From Roseiarcus sp963824475 (GTDB lineage Bacteria; Pseudomonadota; Alphaproteobacteria; Rhizobiales; Beijerinckiaceae): a stretch of 64,000 bases of DNA. Each line of letters begins with the position of its first letter. The first letter of the stretch is position 1. The notes under the pieces were generated by a model. It searched no databases. It saw nothing but the letters and a program-made list of their open reading frames with translations, and had not been told where the DNA came from. The stretch is from positions 434,001 to 498,000 of the forward strand of contig CAWGPR010000005.1 in NCBI GenBank assembly GCA_963824475.1, read 5' to 3'. This document shows, in pieces, positions 8,615-16,903 of the stretch. The position numbers and the translations under genes were made by a program.

Positions 8615-9184
8615 TCAGCGGTCGGGTGAAAAGATGCTGATCGCCTTGTCCATGAATCGCTCGAGCGGAATGACCTCTCCCGTGCCGGCGTTGACGACCT
8701 CGATCAGCTGGTCGTAGCGAAAATGGCGCGTTTGACCCCAGCGCAGATGGCAATGCGCGGTGAAATGGTCATCCGCGCGCCGGACCCCGCTCACGACGCG
8801 ATAGCAAACCTCCCCGTCCTTGGCTCGATAGCCGATCACCAGCGCGCGCTTCGCCTGGATATGATTGTTCTCCGGCGCGAGCGCAGCCTCGATCGAAGTC
8901 GGCGGCGGGATGTAGCGGAGGGCTTCCTCCGGCGGAATTCCGCGCTCCGCAATGGCGCAGAACGCCGCGCCGCTCACCTTCCGGCCATCGCGCAGCCAGC
9001 GGTGACGGTCCGCCACATAGGTTTTGCGCTCGCCATTTTCGATGACGTTGACATAGACGCTGCCGTCTCCGCGAGGCACGATCGATTGGACGCGTGATTC
9101 GACCGCTACGCCCAAATGATCAACGCGCTGCAACGGAACGTCGGCGCGGATGATGCCCGGCGCGTTCCAGACGCGATCGAACAA
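8615..9184 (-). CDS. Hypothetical protein, probable C-terminal half of a split gene
   Basis: About 189 residues. The C-terminal part (ALVIGYRAKDGEVCYRVVSG ... LRWGQTRHFRYDQLIEVVNA) resembles WYL-type or related small beta domains, but I do not recognise it firmly. No ATG opens the frame: the first usable start is a TTG at 9184, inside the end of the upstream gene. Joining the two frames there gives a smooth sequence (EEDYRR then LFDRVWNAPGII), which suggests one protein of about 320 residues broken by a frameshift near 9184. Alternatively the two genes overlap by 65 bp. Confidence 0.6.
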   Translation of the reverse strand: MFDRVWNAPGIIRADVPLQRVDHLGVAVESRVQSIVPRGDGSVYVNVIENGERKTYVADRHRWLRDGRKVSGAAFCAIAERGIPPEEALRYIPPPTSIEAALAPENNHIQAKRALVIGYRAKDGEVCYRVVSGVRRADDHFTAHCHLRWGQTRHFRYDQLIEVVNAGTGEVIPLERFMDKAISIFSPDR

Positions 9185-9575
9185 ATCGCCGATAGTCTTC
9201 CTCGTCCTCCTCGTTCAGCGCGCGCAGCCGCGTCTCGACTTCCATCTCGATTTGCGCCCTGCGCGCCGCTTCCTCGGCGCGTTGCGCCTCGCGCTTTTGG
9301 GCCTTGATAGCCTCGCGCGCCTCTTTCTCGGTCTGACGCGCTAGGCGTTGCGCGGCCTCCCCCGCGCGTCGCACTTCGCGCTCTCGCGCTTTGATAGTCT
9401 CGCGCGCCTCTCTCGCGATCTCAGGCGCTCGGCGCTGCGCCGCTGCTTGGTCCGGACGGGGCGCGGAGACGATGGATTGCGCAGGGGCTTGCGGCGCGCT
9501 TCGACGCGCTCGGGCGACCAGCCAGATAAAGAAGATCGCGCCGACAAGACCAACGAGAATCTCCGGCCCCATCAT
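9120..9575 (-). CDS. Membrane-anchored coiled-coil protein (N-terminal half of split gene?)
   Basis: The protein has 151 residues. An N-terminal membrane segment (ILVGLVGAIFFIWLVARA, about residues 5-22) is followed by a Pro/Ala linker and a long Glu/Arg/Ala-rich coiled coil (about residues 50-115, for example REREVRRAGEAAQRLARQTE). The last ~20 residues are basic and overlap the next gene in another frame. The coding frame probably continues in that gene after a frame break near 9184. A GGGGG ribosome site precedes the double ATG at 9575/9572. Its function is unknown; a membrane-tethered cytoplasmic domain is the simplest reading. Confidence 0.6.
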   Translation of the reverse strand: MMGPEILVGLVGAIFFIWLVARARRSAPQAPAQSIVSAPRPDQAAAQRRAPEIAREARETIKAREREVRRAGEAAQRLARQTEKEAREAIKAQKREAQRAEEAARRAQIEMEVETRLRALNEEDEEDYRRFVRSRLERAGHHPRRRSVAAR

Positions 9576-9811
9576 CTCGGAAACCCCCTCGCCTCCTGAC
9601 GGCCCCTATTAGGTGGTGCAGATCCGCGGGTTGGCCGAGCGGAATCGCCCGGCGGCTTCACGAATGGCGACTCGATGGAGTCTGAGCACGACAGACGGCT
9701 TCAAGGGGCCTTCTCCACGACGACCGGGCCGTCAACGCTCTTGAGCATGGCGCTCGAAATCGCGAAAATCAGACGCCTGCTCAAAGGCGAAGTCGGGGCA
9801 CAAGTCGTGTC

Positions 9812-9892
9812 TCAGTTCGCGATCTTGGCGATCATGACCGCGCGGGCGTTCACGTCGGCCGGGCGCTTCTCGCCTTTAGGGCCTCTAGGCAT
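9812..9892 (-). CDS. Micro-protein of the MPRGPKGEKRPADV type, shortened
   Basis: This 26-residue frame begins MPRGPKGEKRPADVNARAVM. From memory, this N-terminus is common to small basic proteins (about 50-75 residues) of unknown function in alphaproteobacteria. Here the frame stops after AKIAN, so it is either a short natural form or a truncated copy. Its ATG overlaps the stop codon of the upstream coiled-coil gene (ATGCCTAG), a sign of translational coupling. Confidence 0.5.
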   Translation of the reverse strand: MPRGPKGEKRPADVNARAVMIAKIAN

Positions 9893-10082
9893 CGTCGTCC
9901 ATCTCTTCCAACTCAGACTTTATGTCCGCGATTTGCGCCAGTAGAGCTTTTTCGCGTTTGGACCAGTCGCCCGCAACCTCGGCAGTCCCCATAAAACGGC
10001 TCTTTGCGTCGCGGACCTCCTGTAAGGCGCTCTCCTTCTCGGCCAGTTCACGCGCCAACTCGTCTCTTCTCTCAGACATCAT
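9885..10082 (-). CDS. Small acidic coiled-coil protein, unknown function
   Basis: This 65-residue protein is almost entirely helical: MSERRDELARELAEKESAL, a short central break (MGTAEVAGDW), then SKREKALLAQIADIKSELEE and an Asp-rich tail. The start is one of two adjacent ATGs (10082, 10079) with GGTGGA upstream. It overlaps by 8 bp with the next micro-gene, so the two are probably co-translated. No catalytic motif is visible. Confidence 0.6.
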   Translation of the reverse strand: MMSERRDELARELAEKESALQEVRDAKSRFMGTAEVAGDWSKREKALLAQIADIKSELEEMDDDA

Positions 10083-10293
10083 TCCACCCCGATCCCGCTA
10101 AGCATATCACGGGAGCGCGGGCGACCGGCGTCAAGCCCAGGAAAATTCAAACTGAGACACTACCCGGCTGCGTATTGGCGAGAATGGCTTCCCGCAGCTT
10201 CGGCGGCGTCCGCGAGGGTCAGCAGCTCGACAGGACGACGGCGAAATCGCCCGGTCGAGGGCGGAAGCGCTCGGAAAAAAGACCGACATTTTC

Positions 10294-10323
10294 TTGACAA
10301 AACGGCTGAGACAGTGCTACTGT
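10294..10323 (+). promoter_or_regulatory. Candidate sigma-70 promoter
   Basis: TTGACA (10294-10299), 18-bp spacer, TACTGT (10318-10323). There is no convincing coding sequence downstream; the transcript would pass through the direct repeats and the hairpin at 10559-10585. Confidence 0.4.
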
Positions 10324-10432
10324 TTTCCAGAAGTCGTGACAAGACCGGTTCGCGCTTCTCATGGGCGCCCCGTGGCGGGGGCCTTGGCGTTCAACGGCTG
10401 GAAAACGACCGCTGCGAAACGAAAGGGGAAGC

Positions 10433-10514
10433 TAAGCCACTGAAAACAAACAACCCGCGAAAACGGCGAAACGAAACCCAAGTTAAGTCATTGAAAACAA
10501 ACAATCCAGCGAAA
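10433..10514 (+). repeat. Two direct repeats of about 30 bp, 51 bp apart
   Basis: Copies at 10433-10462 and 10484-10514 share GAAAACAAACAA followed by CCxGCGAAA, and are preceded by TAAGyCAyT. Only a few positions differ. This is too little for a CRISPR array; they could be protein-binding sites or part of a structured RNA. Confidence 0.55.
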
Positions 10515-10558
10515 TGACTGATTCGGCGCCTATAATGATTTCAATGACTTACGCCATG

Positions 10559-10585
10559 CCCTGCGAAACCGTTCGTTTCGCAGGG
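10559..10585. other. Perfect 11-bp hairpin
   Basis: CCCTGCGAAAC (10559-10569) and GTTTCGCAGGG (10575-10585) pair fully around a 5-nt loop. No T-run follows on either strand, so it is a weak terminator at best. Confidence 0.5.
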
Positions 10586-10834
10586 CGAAATGAGCGTTTC
10601 GTGAGCGCCCGCTCGGCGCATACTGGAGCGTCCTCGCGGCGCCTTTAGGCACGAGGAGGTTGGGAGCGACAACGACTCGGAAATGGCGCCGCAAGCCTTT
10701 GGAATCGCTCAAAAAGGACTCGGAACTGGCCATCCGCCGCCTCGCAGTCGCCGGGCGCGAGAATCGATCAGCGAACTCGTATGAGACGACCGGCATCACT
10801 GAGAGCGATGAGGGCTGGCGTCACCGGCGAGACC

Positions 10835-11327
10835 TCACCCGGTCTCGAAATCCCCCGCCTGGGGCGGGGCGAGCGGCGTGAACTGGCAGCGGTCCGGCTT
10901 GAGGTCGACGAGCGGCGTCATGTCGAGGCAATCGAGACCCCTGACCAGAAGCGTCGGCCCTTCGCGCGCGACGAGGGTCGCGAGCGCCGTCCCGATCGGG
11001 TTCGGCCGAACCGGCGAGCGCAGCGAAAACGTGCCGCGCGTCTCACCGTCATTGGCCGGGCTTTGGCGCACGAGATCGCGGCGCGAATTCATGCAGCCAA
11101 TAGAGGACCTCGATCCGCTCGAACGCCTCGATCCCGTCCAGCGCCGCGACCCAGGGCTCGGTGACCTCGATGCGGCAGATCGGGCCGTCGGCGCGGCCCT
11201 GGCGCGGACATTCGAGGCGCGACGTCCAGGGCGTGCGGATAACGCCGATGAACGTGAGGCCGGCGTCGAACGAAGCGGGCGCTTCGACCGCGATCTCGTT
11301 ACGCCGGACTTCGTTCAGCCTGACCAT
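10835..11327 (-). pseudogene. trmO: tRNA threonylcarbamoyladenosine methyltransferase TrmO, frameshifted
   Basis: TrmO (TsaA/YaeB family) uses AdoMet to N6-methylate t6A37 of certain tRNAs. The N-terminal part (GLTFIGVIRTPWTSR, ECPRQGRADGP, FERIEVLYWLHE) is in one frame from the ATG at 11327. The rest (RRDLVRQSP, TRGTFSLRSPVRPNPIGT, VDLKPDRCQFTP) is in another. The break is at GAATTCGCG near 11085: removing one T restores the expected WLHE-SRRDLV junction. Total length without the break is about 163 residues, normal for short alphaproteobacterial TrmO. It lies 22 bp downstream of the cysteine hydrolase gene. It may be a true mutation or a sequence error. Confidence 0.85.
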
Positions 11328-11349
11328 GATCCCGACGCGCTCGTTGGCT

Positions 11350-11994
11350 TCAAGCGGCTTCGTAGCCGCGCGACTTCGTCTCGACCGCCTTGCCGCTCTC
11401 CAGGCTCGACAGGAACTCGTCATGCGTCATCGGCTTCGAGAACATGGGATAATTCTTCTCGACCGCGACCCGCTGCTCTTCCTCGCTGACCGTCGCCGTG
11501 CAGTCTTTGAGCGTGACGACGTCGTAGCCCTTCTCGTATCCGGTCCGCATCGTCAATTCGACGCAGCAATTGGTGAGGAATCCGCCGAGCGCAATGGTCG
11601 AGATTCCGCGGCTGCGCAGGATGAAATCGAGGTTGGTGGTGGCGAAGCCGCACAGGCCCCGCTTGCCTTCGATGACGATGTCGCCCGGCGCCGGCTTCAG
11701 CGCGTCGACGATCGCCGCGCCCCAGGTTCCTTGGCGAAATGATTTGCTGTCGACCACGCCCTTGAGGATCCCGTACGGGCTCGGGCTCAGTTCGTGATAA
11801 TCGTCGGTGAAGGTGATCGGCGCATAGACGATGGTCGCGCCGAGCTCGCGCGCCTTTTTGACGGTCTCGACCGTGTTCGCCAGCATATTGGTCTTGTCCA
11901 TCACCGGCTTCACCGCCTGATGCAGCGTGCCGCCCTCGGTGGTGAAATCGTTCTGATATTCGATGAGCACGACCGCAGTCGATTTCGGATCCAT
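11350..11994 (-). CDS. Cysteine hydrolase, isochorismatase-like family
   Basis: This 214-residue enzyme has the isochorismatase fold. The Asp-Lys-Cys triad is visible as IEYQNDF (Asp near residue 14), VIEGKRGLCGF (Lys) and FLTNCCVELTMR (nucleophilic Cys, with the cis-peptide region before it). Members hydrolyse amides such as carbamoyl compounds, nicotinamide or ureidoacrylate, and the substrate here is not evident. The ATG at 11994 was chosen because GGGAGAGAG lies 5 bp upstream; longer extensions have no support. trmO follows in the same direction. Confidence 0.9.
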   Translation of the reverse strand: MDPKSTAVVLIEYQNDFTTEGGTLHQAVKPVMDKTNMLANTVETVKKARELGATIVYAPITFTDDYHELSPSPYGILKGVVDSKSFRQGTWGAAIVDALKPAPGDIVIEGKRGLCGFATTNLDFILRSRGISTIALGGFLTNCCVELTMRTGYEKGYDVVTLKDCTATVSEEEQRVAVEKNYPMFSKPMTHDEFLSSLESGKAVETKSRGYEAA

Positions 11995-12313
11995 CGTCTC
12001 TCTCCCAATGATTTCGAATGGCGCTGGCTGAGCCGCATCCGGCGTCCGCGTCATATATGGACCAATAGCGCGCTGAAGGCGAGCGGGCCCCCCGTCATCC
12101 GAGCGCAAGGCCGCTCGCGTCGGGTGCTCGATGCGAGTGGCGGCCGCCTCTTCGGCCAGCATGCGGTCCGGTGATCCACTGACACTTTTGCCAGGTTGCC
12201 AGCGCCCCGAGACGCTCACACATTGCGCTCGCACAGCGACCGCAAGGCGAATGTCGCCTTGGAGCGGCAGTCGGCTTGCGCCCGGAACGGGAGATGTCTC
12301 GAGGAGGACGACG
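11995..12313. other. 319-bp divergent intergenic region
   Basis: This is the space between the hydrolase and the small exported protein genes, and it must contain both promoters. I see no clear -35/-10 pair, repeat or RNA structure. Confidence 0.4.
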
Positions 12314-12544
12314 ATGCGAAGAATGGCGATTACGCTCGCGGGCGCCGCGGCTCTGACGATTAGCGGCGCGCTCATTTGGAGCGCCGACGCACAGATAGAA
12401 CGTGGAGCTGCAACGCTTTCCGAACCGGCCCACAACTTCACTCCGATCGAAAAGGCCGCCTGCGGTCCTCATTGGGGCCGGTTCTGCGGCCCGTGGCATC
12501 ACCGAGTCTGTGGCCGGTATCATTGCTGGTGCGCTCCCTGCTGA
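12314..12544 (+). CDS. Small Cys/His-rich exported protein
   Basis: The protein has 76 residues. A signal peptide covers about residues 1-26 (MRRMAITLAGAAALTISGAL to SADA). The mature ~50-residue peptide ends in a cluster of six Cys, five His and several Trp/aromatic residues (ACGPHWGRFCGPWHHRVCG, YHCWCAPC). The pattern is like small periplasmic metal-binding or disulfide-rich peptides, with some likeness to the Cys-rich prefix proteins of Hyphomicrobiales. A strong ribosome site (GAGGAGG) precedes the ATG. It stands alone between unrelated genes. Role unknown; metal binding is inference. Confidence 0.7.
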   Translation: MRRMAITLAGAAALTISGALIWSADAQIERGAATLSEPAHNFTPIEKAACGPHWGRFCGPWHHRVCGRYHCWCAPC

Positions 12545-12662
12545 ATGTGAAATTACGAGCGCCCGCGCCGCTCGCTTGAGCGGCGCGCGGCGCGCTGAAA
12601 AGGGCGCTTAGCGCACACTGAAAAGTCGAGCCGCGCGCAAAACCGCATCGCCCTCATTTCGC

Positions 12663-14363
12663 CTACCCCGTCACCTCGAGCGCGAGGCGTCCGCTGAGCG
12701 CCTGGCCGTATTCGCCGATCGCCTCGACCACCACGGCATAGGTTCCGGGCGCAAGGTCGCCGGGTAGCCGCGCGGTCCAGATGTGCGAGCTATCCTCGGC
12801 CTTGACCCACGGCTTCTTCGTCGCCTCGTTGCGAGCGAACACCTCCTGGACGAACGGATCGGGCTGGGCGCGGCGGGTCATCTCGATGGGCGCGCGATCG
12901 CCGATGATCATCTTGACCTTGGTCTTCTCGCCGCCGTCGAACACGTTGGCGATCAGGGTCGAAGCGCTGAGCGCCTCGCGAGGAACCGGCGAACCCAAGA
13001 GCCGCACCTGGCGGAAATCGCGGTCGGCGTCCTTGCTGATCCCATGGAAGCGGCTCTCGATCGAAAGCCGCATCTGGCGTCCGTTCGGCTCTTTCGCCGG
13101 AACGAAACGGGTCGCATAGCTCAAGCCGTCGACGGACAGGATGTGAAAGCCGTTCGGCGTGCCGTCGCGGCTGTCGGCGGAAGCCACGCCGCGATGATCG
13201 AAAGGCCCGCTCCACCACGAGCCTGAGAGCGCCGTCAACACATGATGGTGATGGGGCTCAGGCCCCTTCCAGCCGTCGGCGGCGTCGAAATAATGATGCT
13301 CCGTCGTATGCGTATGGCCAGCGAAGCTAACGGTGTAGCGACGCCCTTCGAACAGGGAGAAGAGGGCCTCCCGGTTCTGGAGGTTCTGATACGGCTCGTC
13401 GCCGAGAAAGGTGCGGATGGGGATGTGCATCACGATGACGATGAGGGTGTCGTCGGGCGTGTGCCCAAGCACGTTGCGCACGAACTCGAGTTGCCCCTCG
13501 TCGAGCCTGCCCTCGTACTTGCCGCCTCCGCCGGGCTTGTGAGGATCGAAGCCGAGATAGTTGACGTTATCGAGCATGAGAAAGAGCGTCTGCCCGTAAA
13601 AGAACGCGTAATCGTTCGGGCCAAAGACGCGCTTGAAGGTCTCGCGACTATATTTCCGGTCCGGCGCTTCGAAATTGAGATCGTGGTTGCCGCCGACGTT
13701 CCACCACGGAAGCCCGATCGCGCCCATGATCGCGTTCGAGCGCGGATAGAGCGAGAGATCGTCGAACATGATGTCGCCGGCGGTCAGGCCGAACTTGGCG
13801 TCCACGCTTGCCAGCGCCTGGATCAGGTCCTCGCGGACGAAGTCGACTTCCGCCCCGGTCTCCGGCTGCGGATCGGTCACCAGCACGACGTTGAATGCCT
13901 TGGGCTCATCCTGGCGGTGAAGCGGGAAGTCGACCGACGCCGGCAAAGGCCCGGTTGGCACCAGGCCCTCGAAAGTCAGGTTGAGTTCGGCCGAGGAGCC
14001 CTTCGGCTGATGGTGGCGGTAAAAGCGCGGCAGATTGGTGAGCGGCTCGACCGGCGGCATGAAGCCTGCCGGCTTGATGACGAAGAGCGTCGCCTCCTCC
14101 GGCAACGGCAGCGTATAGCGGCCATCAGGCCCGGTGACGGCGACATCGCGGCCGTTGGAGACGAGCACGCCGGCAAGTCCAGGATTGGCGGCGCTGGATG
14201 CGCCCGAGCCGTCCCGATCCTCGAACACGATGCCGGAAACTTGTGGCCCCGGCGCCGCTTGCGCCTCGGCCCGCCGAGGCTCGATCGCCTTGAGCGCGAG
14301 GCCGCCCGCCGCGCCGATCAGCACCTCGCGCCGTGTGAATCCATCGCCATGATGTTCCGACAT
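12663..14363 (-). CDS. Tat-exported calcineurin-like metallophosphoesterase
   Basis: This 566-residue protein has a twin-arginine signal (FTRREVLIGAAGG, residues ~9-21). An N-terminal beta domain follows (GIVFEDRDGSG, GRYTLPLP; MetallophosN type). The calcineurin-like core shows its metal ligands in VTDPQPETG, GDIMFDD, GGNHDLNF, VMHIPIR and FAGHTHTTEHH. A C-terminal domain (MetallophosC) is about residues 400-560. It probably cleaves a phosphoester in the periplasm; the substrate is not known. The ATG at 14363 was preferred over one at 14435 because GAGGA lies just upstream and the Tat motif then sits at the right distance. Confidence 0.9.
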   Translation of the reverse strand: MSEHHGDGFTRREVLIGAAGGLALKAIEPRRAEAQAAPGPQVSGIVFEDRDGSGASSAANPGLAGVLVSNGRDVAVTGPDGRYTLPLPEEATLFVIKPAGFMPPVEPLTNLPRFYRHHQPKGSSAELNLTFEGLVPTGPLPASVDFPLHRQDEPKAFNVVLVTDPQPETGAEVDFVREDLIQALASVDAKFGLTAGDIMFDDLSLYPRSNAIMGAIGLPWWNVGGNHDLNFEAPDRKYSRETFKRVFGPNDYAFFYGQTLFLMLDNVNYLGFDPHKPGGGGKYEGRLDEGQLEFVRNVLGHTPDDTLIVIVMHIPIRTFLGDEPYQNLQNREALFSLFEGRRYTVSFAGHTHTTEHHYFDAADGWKGPEPHHHHVLTALSGSWWSGPFDHRGVASADSRDGTPNGFHILSVDGLSYATRFVPAKEPNGRQMRLSIESRFHGISKDADRDFRQVRLLGSPVPREALSASTLIANVFDGGEKTKVKMIIGDRAPIEMTRRAQPDPFVQEVFARNEATKKPWVKAEDSSHIWTARLPGDLAPGTYAVVVEAIGEYGQALSGRLALEVTG

Positions 14364-14581
14364 TCCTCGATCTCCGATTCGCCTCTCCGCAGGAAATGGC
14401 CAGGGCATGACGCCCTCATGAAACAAATGGGCCATTGATGCGCCGAAGCTTTAAAGCGGGACTCGGTGGTATGGAACCAGGGCCAGAGATTGAAATAGTC
14501 CTTATTGGATGTCGCGGCCCGGGAACGCGGCTTCCGCCACGGCTTCTCAAGATCTGCTTTCTGTCTCTGTAAGGGCCAAAA

Positions 14582-14609
14582 AAAGCCGAGCGTCGTGGCG
14601 CTCGGCTTT
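14582..14609 (-). terminator. Rho-independent terminator
   Basis: An 11-bp stem (AAAGCCGAGCG, loop 6 nt, CGCTCGGCTTT) followed on the minus strand by a run of seven T. It lies 54 bp after the stop of the SnoaL-like gene and ends its transcript; the plus-strand T-run is shorter. Confidence 0.85.
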
Positions 14610-14663
14610 TCTGTAGCGCCCACGTCGTCCTCAACGCGACACGGCAGGCTCTAGACGGCCTGA

Positions 14664-15113
14664 TCAGGCGGCCTTGAGCAGGCCGAGCTGAGTGAGCGCG
14701 GTGACGCCGTCGTCGAGGCCGACCTCCTCCGCAATTCTGCCGTCGATCACCCTCATGACCGTCGTGCCGGTGAAGCGCATCTTGCGGCCGGTCGCGGCGG
14801 GAAGGCTCCCCACAAGAAAGTCCTTGAAGGCGGAACCGGTGTGGGTTCCGCCGCCTTCCCACTGGCCGACGACAGTGTCGCCTTCGGCAATCAGATCGGC
14901 CGTGCCCCAGAAGTTGAGGTCGGGGAACGCAGCGCGGAAGTCGGTCATGAACGCCTTGATGTCGTCGCGGCCGCGGCGAGGCGCGTGCAACGAATATTTC
15001 AGCAGCATGTTCGGGGCGGCGATCTCGTCGACGACCGCGAGATTTAACTCCTTGCCCCAGAATTCGGTGAACCAGCGGCCCACGACGGCCCTGTTATCGT
15101 CTTCCTTGCTCAT
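14664..15113 (-). CDS. SnoaL-like polyketide cyclase family protein
   Basis: A 149-residue single-domain protein of the NTF2-like fold (ester cyclase/SnoaL family). Typical segments are VVGRWFTEFWGKE, RRGRDDIKAFMTDFRAAFPD, GDTVVGQWEGGGTHTG and RIAEEVGLDDGVTALTQLG. Many members are found outside polyketide clusters and have no known substrate; nothing around this gene points to secondary metabolism. The start has AGAGGA upstream, and a strong terminator follows, so it is probably a single-gene unit. Confidence 0.85.
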   Translation of the reverse strand: MSKEDDNRAVVGRWFTEFWGKELNLAVVDEIAAPNMLLKYSLHAPRRGRDDIKAFMTDFRAAFPDLNFWGTADLIAEGDTVVGQWEGGGTHTGSAFKDFLVGSLPAATGRKMRFTGTTVMRVIDGRIAEEVGLDDGVTALTQLGLLKAA

Positions 15114-15260
15114 GGAATTGGATCCTCTAGCCTTGTCTTTTGAGGATCATCGAAACCGCTCGATGAACCGAGCCGATGACTACGCACTGCGTGGCTTGCC
15201 CACACTCCGCTTCTTGCCTTGCAATTGAAGCCGGGCGCGCGCATCGCGACGAGCCTCGGC

Positions 15261-16352
15261 TTACGCGCCGACCTGGCCCCGGTGCCTTAAGAACGCATCG
15301 GCCAGCACGCAGGCGACCATCGCTTCGCCGACCGGGACGGCGCGAATGCCGACGCACGGGTCATGGCGACCCTTGGTGACGATTTCCGTCTCCTCGAAGG
15401 CCCGGTTGATTGTACGGCGGGGCGACAGGATCGAGGACGTGGGCTTGACGGCGAAGCGCGCGACGATCGGCTGTCCGCTCGAGATGCCGCCGAGAACGCC
15501 GCCCGCGTGGTTCGACAGAAAGAGCGGGAGCCCATCATTGCCCCGGCGCATTTCATCGGCGTTCTGCTCGCCGGAGAGTTCCGCCGCGGCGAAACCGTCG
15601 CCGATCTCGACTTCCTTGACGGCGTTGACGCTCATCAGCGCCGCGGCGAGTTCGGCGTCGAGCTTGCCGTAGATCGGCGCGCCCCACCCTGCCGGAACGC
15701 CCTCAGCGACGATCTCGATCACGGCGCCGACCGAGGACCCCGCCTTGCGCACTTCGTCGAGATAATCGGCGAAACGATCGGCCGCCGCCGCATCGGGCGA
15801 GAAGAACGGGTTGCGGCCGACTTCGTCCCAGTCCCAGCGCGCCCGGTCGATCTTGAGTTTGCCCATTTGCACCAGCGCGCCACGAACGAGAACGCCGGGC
15901 GTCACCTTGCGGGCGATCGCGCCGGCGATAACGCGCGCGGCGGTCTCGCGCGCCGAGGAGCGCCCGCCGCCTCGATAGTCGCGGATCCCGTACTTTGCGT
16001 CATAGACGTAGTCGGCATGGCCGGGACGGTACTTGTCCTTGATGTCGCCATAGTCCTTCGACCGCTGATCGACATTGTCGATGATGACGCCGATCGGCGT
16101 TCCGGTCGTCACCTGACGTCCAGTTTCTTCGTCGATCATCACGCCTGAGAGGATGCGGGCCTCGTCCGGCTCGCGGCGTTGGGTGGTGAAGCGCGACGTT
16201 CCAGGCCGTCTCCGGTCGAGTTCGGCCTGAATGTCGGCCGCCTCCAAGGGAACGCGCGGCGGGCAGCCGTCGACGACGCACCCGATTCCTGGCCCGTGAC
16301 TTTCGCCGAAGGTGGTGACGCGGAACAAGCGCCCGAAGCTGTTATGGGACAT
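15261..16352 (-). CDS. aroC: Chorismate synthase
   Basis: This 363-residue enzyme converts 5-enolpyruvylshikimate-3-phosphate to chorismate with reduced FMN, the last step of the shikimate pathway. All three family signatures are visible: GESHGPGIGCVVDGCPP near the N-terminus, GGGRSSARETAARVIAGAIA (about residue 125-145) and R-P-rich RHDPCVGIRAVPV near the C-terminus. Length is normal. The ATG at 16352 begins the conserved MSHNSFGRLFRVTTFGESHG. It is transcribed alone, opposite to the small exported protein gene at 16524. Confidence 0.97.
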   Translation of the reverse strand: MSHNSFGRLFRVTTFGESHGPGIGCVVDGCPPRVPLEAADIQAELDRRRPGTSRFTTQRREPDEARILSGVMIDEETGRQVTTGTPIGVIIDNVDQRSKDYGDIKDKYRPGHADYVYDAKYGIRDYRGGGRSSARETAARVIAGAIARKVTPGVLVRGALVQMGKLKIDRARWDWDEVGRNPFFSPDAAAADRFADYLDEVRKAGSSVGAVIEIVAEGVPAGWGAPIYGKLDAELAAALMSVNAVKEVEIGDGFAAAELSGEQNADEMRRGNDGLPLFLSNHAGGVLGGISSGQPIVARFAVKPTSSILSPRRTINRAFEETEIVTKGRHDPCVGIRAVPVGEAMVACVLADAFLRHRGQVGA

Positions 16353-16523
16353 GGCGAACCTGTATGGTTCATACGGGACGGTCCTCGACCGCGTCAAACC
16401 CAATGCATCTCTGGCCAAACGGCGCCCAATTCCCGCCACGCAATATTCATTGCCAATTCATCTTGGGGGGCGCATTGCCTCGCCCGCCAACGGCCAAGAG
16501 TTGAACAAAACGGAGAATGTAAA

Positions 16524-16757
16524 ATGCTGAAGACATTGACCGCCATTGGGATCAGCGCCGCGATCGCATTTGCGCCTCTTACCGCGCTTGCTCAGACCGA
16601 CACAACGGCTCCGGCCGCCGCTCCTGCGGCTTCCGACACAATGTCCAAGGACGCGATGAAGAAGCCGATGAAGCACAAGAAGCACATGGCCAAGAAGGCG
16701 AAGAAGCCGGCGGAGGGTACAATGGCTCCGGCGGCTCCGGCCGCGAATCCGCAGTAA
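16524..16757 (+). CDS. Small exported Lys/Ala/Pro-rich protein
   Basis: This 77-residue protein has a signal peptide at about residues 1-23 (TAIGISAAIAFAPLTALA). The rest is low complexity: an Ala/Pro/Thr stretch, then a basic patch with Lys, His and Met (KKPMKHKKHMAKKAKKP) and an Ala/Pro tail. Proteins of this kind are common in Hyphomicrobiales and have no known function; the Met/His/Lys patch could bind metal or polyanions, which is speculation. GGAG lies upstream of the ATG and a strong terminator directly follows. Confidence 0.75.
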   Translation: MLKTLTAIGISAAIAFAPLTALAQTDTTAPAAAPAASDTMSKDAMKKPMKHKKHMAKKAKKPAEGTMAPAAPAANPQ

Positions 16758-16797
16758 TTCGTCAAGCCGACGCGAAAGCAACGCCCGGCGAAATGAG

Positions 16798-16828
16798 CCG
16801 CCCCATCCCACGGATGGGGCGGTTTTTT
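16798..16828 (+). terminator. Rho-independent terminator
   Basis: CCGCCCCATCC (16798-16808), 3-nt loop, GGATGGGGCGG (16812-16822), then six T. It is 40 bp after the small exported protein gene. Confidence 0.9.
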
Positions 16829-16903
16829 GTGTCCGTTCAACCTATCGCTTTCGGCCCGCCCGCCGCCCATGTCAAAGTCGCGCGCGATCCTCAAGGAGGC
16901 GCG

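Larger units (their letters stand above)
10083..10834. other. 752-bp region without a supported gene
   Basis: No frame here has a convincing start and protein-like composition. It does hold a sigma-70-like promoter (10294-10323), two near-identical 30-bp direct repeats and a perfect hairpin, which together suggest a non-coding transcript (separate entries). From 10640 to 10834 I see nothing definite. Confidence 0.5.

Noticed and set aside
10433..10514. Repeats suggesting a CRISPR array
   Set aside because: Only two copies, no regular spacers and no cas genes nearby.
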